Shown in pieces: positions 58,035 to 64,000 of a DNA stretch of 64,000 bases. How positions within the stretch are numbered: the stretch's first letter is position 1; each line of letters begins with the position of its first letter. Below the pieces are notes generated by a model that ran no database searches, had not been told where the DNA came from, and was given only the letters and a program-made list of their open reading frames with translations. Source of the DNA: Chloranthus sessilifolius. Lineage: Eukaryota > Streptophyta > Magnoliopsida > Chloranthales > Chloranthaceae. The translations under genes and the position numbers were made by a program. The DNA lies in NCBI GenBank assembly GCA_021018995.1, contig CM037590.1:67985597-68049596 (forward strand). Reading direction: 5' to 3'.

Positions 58035-58973
58035 GATGTCATCTATGCACTTTAGTTGACCATTTATAATTTCTAGGGAGTAAATGGTGCTAATTGTGAT
58101 TTAATTGTTTGTGTTTACTAAGCAGTCTTGTCCTGTTGATCCATGCTTTCAATTTTTTTCCACCATGTCTTTGAAAAATGGTAAGAATTGAATGGAGAAA
58201 TAAGACTCATATCCATTCGATGGAGTCCAATCCGTCTATTCCAATAGAGTTTAGGACTTTAGGATTTCATTAAAAAAATGAACAGTCAACTGCACAAAAC
58301 CAAATTTACATAAGTGTTTTTACCCAACGAATAGGATTTCATTACAAAATGTGATATACAAATGGGAATCAAAAGAGAATTCAAAATTGAAGCTTTGGGG
58401 TTAAGAGTTCTAAAGAGATTCAAATGAACAAAGAGAGGATTCAAGAAAAAAAAATACAAATACAAATCATAAGCAAATGGAGAAGAAATTAATAATATTT
58501 AAGAAAAAATATATTTAAGCAATAAAAAATGGCAGCACACTTAATCATGCCTCAGACAAAATCAAGAAAGCCTTTGTTTCTTGGATGACTCCAGGGAGAA
58601 ATGGAGAGCTAAGTCGGAGAATGGTGGTATTTTTTTACGAAAGTGATACTTATGACTCCTTACTTTTTCATTTTCTCCTTTTTTTCTTTCTTCCTCCCCC
58701 TAAAAATGTTACAAAAGAGAGACGATCAAGGGGAATGAGAAGAGTTGCTAAGAGATTTTTCTTTCCATAAATGTCATTTAATAATTTTAGTGATGAGAAG
58801 TGTTGTTAAATTCATTGCTAAGAGAAGCTTGTTCTCATGGAGTGGGTGGAAGGGAATGAGGCATTGGAAGAAGCGTTATAAGAGAGAAATAAGAGGAATT
58901 AAAAGCAAGGGCTACCTCTATTCCCACCTACTATATTGCTGGTGGGCACTACACCAATACTGTTGAGGTTTGA
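58035..58973. other. Unassigned AT-rich sequence
   Basis: No supported gene. Short ORFs only. No BTB continuation seen. Confidence 0.3.
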
Positions 58974-59206
58974 CCATGGATCAAAATATCGTCCGATACC
59001 GATACGTATCGGACGATACGTATCGGTATCGGAGGTGGACGATACGGTACATTAAAAGTACCGTATCGCCCTTTTATATGTGTAAATACCGGACGATACA
59101 TTCAATGTATCGTCCGGTTTTTTACTGTTCCGGTACGTATCGTCCGGTACGTACCGGTTTTTTGACCGGACGATACGTACCAGTTTTCCGGCATTTTAAT
59201 CCATGG
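58974..59206. mobile_element. MITE with CGATACGTATCG palindromes
   Basis: A 233-bp element with ends CCATGGATCAAAAT and ATTTTAATCCATGG (inverted) and GTTTGA on both sides (58968-58973 and 59207-59212). The interior is densely palindromic: ACGTATCGGACGATACGT, GGTACGTATCGTCCGGTACG. No coding potential. Superfamily uncertain; the duplication could be 6-8 bp, which would suit a hAT-type MITE. Confidence 0.75.
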
Positions 59207-59390
59207 GTTTGACTGCATTGAACAAACGGTGGTGATTGTTTTTCATTCAAATCTTCTACCAAATTATTTCGAGATCATGTTCCATGCGATTTAGGGTTAC
59301 TTTTAGGGATCTGTGCCACATGGACAGTACGATGACACGCCCATGGTCTCAAGATCCATTTGGATGAAAGATTGGAATGAAAAACTATCT

Positions 59391-60222
59391 AATGCGTAAT
59401 TGAAGCCTACACGCCGCGATCGTGACCGGATAAAGAGGAAACGTCAAAAGAGAAAGTGAACCCACAAATGAGTTTTTTTTTAAAAGGTCCGTTAAAGACT
59501 TGTATGCACATTATTTTAGGCAACAATTTTATCTAGGTTTAGTTTCCTTTTTTTATTGCAATTCTTTTAATAAATGGTTTATTTTATGATCAGTTTCCTT
59601 ATTTGAATTATTTAGGGGTTAAGCACATCATATATGTGATATGTGACTATTAATTTTGTCACTTTCTGCACAACCATCAGAAAAATGGTCATAAGTCTAT
59701 CAATATGTGTCGAAATTGTGTGATGCTTATCTTATTGGAAAGCTACTTCGGTAAGCTTTCAAATATGACCAATTTCACGTTAATCGGGCATCGTTTGACC
59801 CTTCAAAAGTGGTCGCGTAATAGAAAGACATGATTAATTGTGAGATTACTTATGATCGTTAGATTAGAAAGTTTTAATGATTGATTAGGAGTTTTATTTT
59901 AAGTAATATTCCTAAGGTTTCTTTTCTTTATAAATACACATTGTAATTTCTTATGAGAATTAATATTAATGATGAATAAAAAAATTTATGAGTTTTGCTT
60001 TGTGCGAATTCTAGAGAACTTGAGTTGAGTTTTCGTTAGAAGAGTGATTCTTCTCCCGCGTGCGGTTTGGTGTGGGGCCAACTTTTCTTCCTTGGAGCGA
60101 TTCCTTAGATCTTCTTCTACTCCTATTTGCCTTTTTATTTTTGTTTTAATTGAAGAGCGAGAACCCTAACCCCTATCGTACAGGATTTATGCTATTTTAG
60201 GATTAACGTGCGAGATTTATGC
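59391..60222 (+). repeat. Inverted LTR arm
   Basis: Reverse-complement copy of the 5' LTR: starts TAATGCGTAATTGAAGCC, includes GTGCGAATTCTAGAGAACTT and GAGAGCGAGAACCC-type sequence (60155), and loses homology after about 60210. Confidence 0.8.
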
Positions 60223-60256
60223 TATTTACACTATTTTAAACTTCAATTCTGCATTA

Positions 60257-60268
60257 TTCCCCCTACTT
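60257..60268 (-). promoter_or_regulatory. Polypurine tract of the inverted-LTR element
   Basis: On minus AAGTAGGGGGAA immediately precedes TAATGCAGAATTGAAG, i.e. the same first 16 nt as the 5' LTR. This marks where a normal 3' LTR should begin. Confidence 0.65.
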
Positions 60269-61235
60269 TGAAGAAGTTCAACCTCGAACTTTGGCTGACT
60301 TTGATTTTCACGACCATGTTCACGGACAATATATAGGGAACCTCGATCGGAAGCAGCTTGAACAAGTAAACCGAATTCAATTCGGGCAAGATCCGATTTC
60401 TTTGATACGCCGATGGGAATCGACGTCAACACACAACCAACACGATCCTAGGACCTGTGGATCATGGGATCGATAGACTTCATTGCAATCTCGGACTTGG
60501 TAGGACTTGTTGCGAACACATGCTCTTCAACGATCTCTAGCTTTTCAACGGTGTTGGGATTAGTACTGATATTGATAGTAAGAGGGTTTTCATCAACTAA
60601 TACAGAATCTTCAACCGATTTTGGTGCTATTACTAGTTCAGGTAAATAATCGATGACAATTTTGGGTGGGATGAGGTCGGCTAGGGTAACTACGGTTACG
60701 GGCTTGGTTTCTTCAACGGGCTTTGGGTTGTAAGTTGTTACAGGAGCTGCAACCGGCATAGATTTTATACCGATAATGTAATCCGTAACGGGTGTAGGGT
60801 ATCACAATGGTTATGGGATTGAAACGGACGGTTGGTGATGGGGTTGGGTTAACAGACACGAGATTTGAAAGTTTAAATCTCAATGCTTCAAAACTTGCCG
60901 ATATGATTTCCTCTTGTAGTGTGAGAAGAAAATCCTTAAGAAATTCTTGAACAAAACCCCTGCTTAATGCCTCTCTGCTATCCGACGTAAAATTTCTTAC
61001 TCACATAGAATCTCAAAAGTGAACGCTTGATTATGCAAAACTTTCCAACATTGAGTTGTTAACTTTAAATACTTTGAATTCCGTGATTTAGCTTTCACTA
61101 CCTCCCATACCCGTCCAATCGTAGAAATCATTTGAAGCAAATCAAGTCTCTTATGTCAATCTATAAACGATCCCATGCTAGTCATCTGATCATTCAACTC
61201 GTAAAACGCTTCGATAAATTGTGCTTTACTCATGA
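60269..61235 (-). pseudogene. Gag-like remnant of the inverted-LTR element
   Basis: Minus-strand pieces: MSKAQFIEAFYELNDQM (from about 61233), then EFLKDFLLTLQEEIISASFE, a gag-like phrase, then a Pro/Val/Thr/Glu-rich ORF at 60759-60448 (PVAAPVTTYNPKPVEETKPV) and EFGLLVQAASDRGSLYIV (60432-60226). Frames change and stops occur; no pol domain is seen. It is a non-autonomous internal region. Confidence 0.45.
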
Positions 61236-61263
61236 TGAACTCCACGTGCCAAGTGTTGAACTT

Positions 61264-61275
61264 GCTTTGATACCA
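61264..61275 (-). promoter_or_regulatory. Primer-binding site (tRNA-Met type)
   Basis: On minus: TGGTATCAAAGC, 3 nt after the LTR end. TGGTATCAGAGC is the standard initiator-Met primer site in many plant LTR elements; one mismatch. Confidence 0.7.
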
Positions 61276-61278
61276 ATT

Positions 61279-62107
61279 TGATACGGAAAAATCACACGCA
61301 ACCCTAAAATAGCGTAAATCCTGCACAATAGGGGTTAGGGTTCTCGCTCTTCAATTAAAATAAAAATAAAAAGGAAAATAGGGGTAGAAGAAGATCTAAG
61401 GAATCGTTCAAAGGAAAAAAGTTGGCCTCACACCAAACCGCACGCAGGAGAAGAATCACTTTCTAACGAAAACTCATTTCAAGTTCTCTAGAATTCGCAC
61501 AAAGCAAAACTTATAAATTTTTTTATTCATTATCAATACTAATTCTCATAAAAGATTACAATGTGTATTTATAAAGAAAAGAAACGGTAGGAATACTACT
61601 TAAAATAAAACTTTTAATCAACCATTAAAATTTTCTAATCTAATAGTAATAATTAATCTCACCATTAATCCCGTATTTTTATTACGCGATCACTTTTGAA
61701 GGGTCAAACGATGTCCGATTAACGTGAAATTGGTCTTATTTGAAAGTTTATCGAAGTAGCTTTCCAACAAGACAAAAGTCACACAATTCTGGCACATATT
61801 GATAGACTTATGATCACTTTTCTGATGGTTACGCCGAAAGTGACGAAATTAACAGTCACTTTTCACATATATGTATCTGACCCCTAAATAATTTAAATAA
61901 GGAAACTAATCCTAAATTAATCATTTATTAAAAGAATCCTTATAAAAAAGGAAATTAAACCTAAATAAAATTATTGCCTAAAATAACATGCACACAGGTC
62001 TTTAACAGACCTTTTTTTTTAAAACCCATTCGTGGGTTCAATTTCTCTTTTGACGTTTCCTCTTTATCCGGCCACGATCGCGGCGTGCAGGCTTCAATTC
62101 TGCATTA
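61279..62107 (-). repeat. 5' LTR (minus strand) of the inverted-LTR element
   Basis: 829 bp; on minus starts TAATGCAGAATTGAAGCC and ends CCGTATCA. Includes ACGCCGCGATCGTGGCCGG near its start and GAGAGCGAGAACCC near the end. Matches 59391-60222 in reverse with roughly 90% identity by eye. Confidence 0.75.
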
Positions 62108-62112
62108 CTATC

Positions 62113-62490
62113 ACCACCATCTGATTCAATGCGGTCAACGGTTTTTTTTTGTAGGCGCGCCTACCAGTAATGTAGATTAACGCGTACAACTCCCATCTTT
62201 CACTATTTTGATTGAGGTAGATTAACTTGTATCATACTTTTCGTGCATGAGCTAAGCACGTAATACTATTTTTTATGTTTCTCTAATTGATCAATTTTAT
62301 AGGTTGCCACGTCACCACAAGCTAATAACTCCAGCAACTTAAACATTGTAAAATTTTTTAGGTATCGGTATTTGTAACCGTAGATTCTATCTCTGTAGCC
62401 AATGGTTTCCCCCATTAAAATTGTTGACTCTCTTAAATTAGAAGATGGAAATCATTTTTCGTCCCAATATTCTACACGATAAATCATAAA
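62113..62490. other. Unassigned AT-rich sequence
   Basis: No gene or repeat recognised. Confidence 0.3.
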
Positions 62491-62648
62491 ATCATAGTCC
62501 ACCTATCAGACGATTAGGTGTTGAGTCCACATGGCACAATCCCCAAAAGTGGCTCTGATCAAACATACATGGGAAGGGTTCTCAAGTCACTTTTGGGATG
62601 TTTTCCATGTGGAATCAATATCTGGCCGTCTGATAGGTGCGTCATGAT
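62491..62648. mobile_element. Foldback MITE
   Basis: Two ~65-bp inverted arms: CCACCTATCAGACG, GTCCACATGG, CCCCAAAAGTGGC on the left, GTCACTTTTGGGATG, CCATGTGGAATCAA and CGTCTGATAGGTGCGTCATGAT on the right, with a short loop. Target duplication not clear. Confidence 0.7.
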
Positions 62649-62659
62649 CTCAAGATATA

Positions 62660-62678
62660 TGTGTGTGTGTGTGTGTGA
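62660..62678. repeat. (GT)n microsatellite
   Basis: About nine GT units. Confidence 0.9.
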
Positions 62679-62881
62679 CTTTTATGTATATATACTGATT
62701 TATTTATGAATACATTATGATGTAACTGTTAGCTCCAACAATTACATTATAAGGGGAATTTTAGTGAATTTAAAAGGTTTCTAACCCTACTAATATAAAA
62801 GATCATTGTAACCCTATATCCCTCTACTTCATCTCTCGCTAAAAATTCACTTGCAAGCCAAGAACAAAAGAACAAGCTCCC

Positions 62882-62886
<5 letters not shown>

Positions 62887-62920
<34 letters not shown>
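62887..62920. repeat. (CT)n microsatellite
   Basis: About 17 CT units, in a context that resembles a plant 5' leader (CTCCCTGCCACTC before, TTGGAAGTGAG after), but no coding frame follows. Confidence 0.9.
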
Positions 62921-62924
<4 letters not shown>

Positions 62925-64000
62925 AGTGAGAAATCTTGTCTGCATCGGCAGCTGCTCCTCCACCGCCACTGCTTCATAACCTGCAATCGCACGTAACCAT
63001 CTTTCACCACCCCCTGTAACAACTTTGCAATCTCAACGTCCACCACCACCACCATTGCAATCTCGACTAACCATCATCAATACATCACCATCTCATCTGC
63101 AATCACTCAAGGCTTCAGCACCAGTCAAGGCTGAACAATGTCACTAACCATATTCAGTATCCGGCTGCTAGAACTTTCTAGCCAAAGCACGTTTATATCT
63201 TTTGACCCCAAGCGAGATATCATCGTAGCTAACAATATTTCTGGTTCCATCAATCGTTTTTAACTGTTCTTTGAGACAAAATGTCCAACTCCGATATGAC
63301 ATCAACTATATATATATATATATATAGTGTTCGGAAAAATAAGGCCATGCAGCTGGCACCTCTGGTGCATCTTGCGCCTTCTTCAACTACACTAACTGTA
63401 ACTATTTTACAAAGGAAAGTTTTATTTTACAGGTAAGATTAGGTTTATTTAAGGATCTATATTCACCCCTAGGAATTTTATTACTCCTTAATTTCCATAA
63501 ATTACCAAGATAGAGTGATGCAGTAAAAACTCTAAAACCCTATTTATGCAATTTCAAAATCAATTTGAAATTTAATTGAGCAACGGAGATATAGAAATTA
63601 ATCCCAAAGCACATAAAATATTTAATAACTTTATTAGGGCAATTTAATTGATTCGATTTAGCGATCGTTACCATATTAACTCTAATATATATGGCTTGAT
63701 GTGCTATCCCTCTAGTATTTGACGACGCTTATATCCATTGCGAACTGAGGTTTTTTTTTGGGTGCATGTGAGATTTTTTTTTGTTTCCCTGGGTTTTTTT
63801 AATGAATTTCTTTTGTCACTGATGAAAATAAAAATAAAAAACATGAAGTGCTAATTGGATGAAGTCGGCTATCAGCAAAAAATCATTCCGTTCATATTTT
63901 GGAAGCAAAAGTAATAGCAAACCAGTTGGTTTGCTTATGTTCTGGTGGTCAGCTAAACACGCTGACTCACTTCAATTTCCGAAAGTGATTATTTGATTTC
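62921..64000. other. Unassigned sequence at window end
   Basis: Contains a CACCACCAC-rich stretch (63010-63060), a TA microsatellite (63308-63327) and AT-rich DNA. No supported gene. Confidence 0.3.

Larger units (their letters stand above)
59391..62107 (-). mobile_element. Small LTR retroelement with inverted LTR arms, TSD CTATC
   Basis: A 2717-bp element flanked by CTATC at 59386-59390 and 62108-62112. Both ends are TAATGC... in inverted orientation. Right arm 61279-62107 read on minus is an LTR ending CCGTATCA; it is followed after 3 nt by a tRNA-Met-type primer site. The internal part carries a gag-like remnant and a polypurine tract next to a second LTR start (60256). The left arm (59391-~60222) is that LTR in reverse orientation. 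It looks like a retroelement whose 3' LTR was replaced by an inverted copy. Confidence 0.7.

Noticed and set aside
59391-62107. DIRS-type retrotransposon with inverted terminal repeats
   Set aside because: DIRS elements lack target duplications and a tRNA primer site; here both CTATC duplications and TGGTATCAAAGC are seen.

Overview
This window is transposon-rich nuclear DNA from a flowering plant. The evidence is two Tat-type Ty3/gypsy retrotransposons, plant mobile domain (PMD) and DUF7745-like accessory genes, a Ulp1-bearing DNA-transposon-like region, an L1-type LINE, a tRNA-derived SINE, several MITEs and one ordinary plant gene for a BTB/POZ protein. The species cannot be told from the sequence. 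All calls come from reading the sequence by eye; no database search was run.

Layout. 1-757: end of an LTR-like repeat with three 106-bp tandem copies. 758-38483: two related Tat elements in tandem, A and B, sharing one LTR (A internal, LTR 18691-20370, B internal, LTR 36955-38483). Each has sense gag-pol (capsid, zinc finger, protease, G-patch, reverse transcriptase, RNase H, a second archaeal-type RNase H, integrase). Each also has two antisense accessory genes between integrase and the 3' LTR: aORF1 (DUF7745-like, intronless) and aORF2 (PMD-like, seven coding exons at matching positions in both copies). All coding parts are decayed, mostly by CAG to TAG, CGA to TGA and TGG to TGA/TAG changes. 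38496-50790: remains of a Ulp1-family element with about 1-kb inverted tandem arrays at both sides, two convergent pseudogenes and a central 144-bp-period array. 51583-55458: a foldback element whose right arm is split by a LINE, itself split by a 1.4-kb LTR-like insert with a 5-bp target duplication. 56197 onward: the BTB/POZ gene (first exon only), then a SINE, a MITE, a retroelement with inverted LTR arms (59391-62107), another MITE and microsatellites.

The most interesting signal is a near-perfect palindrome, arms GGCGCAACTA and TAGTTGCGCC around one central base. It occurs in clusters at three equivalent places in both A and B: upstream of aORF1, around the inferred transcription start of aORF2, and in the LTR U3 upstream of a TATA box. 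It recurs at about 18 sites within 25 kb, at each place where a promoter is expected. This suggests a shared cis-regulatory element linking the sense retrotransposon promoter to its antisense accessory genes. The spliced antisense aORF2 is the second major point: because it is antisense to the genomic RNA, its introns can survive reverse transcription.
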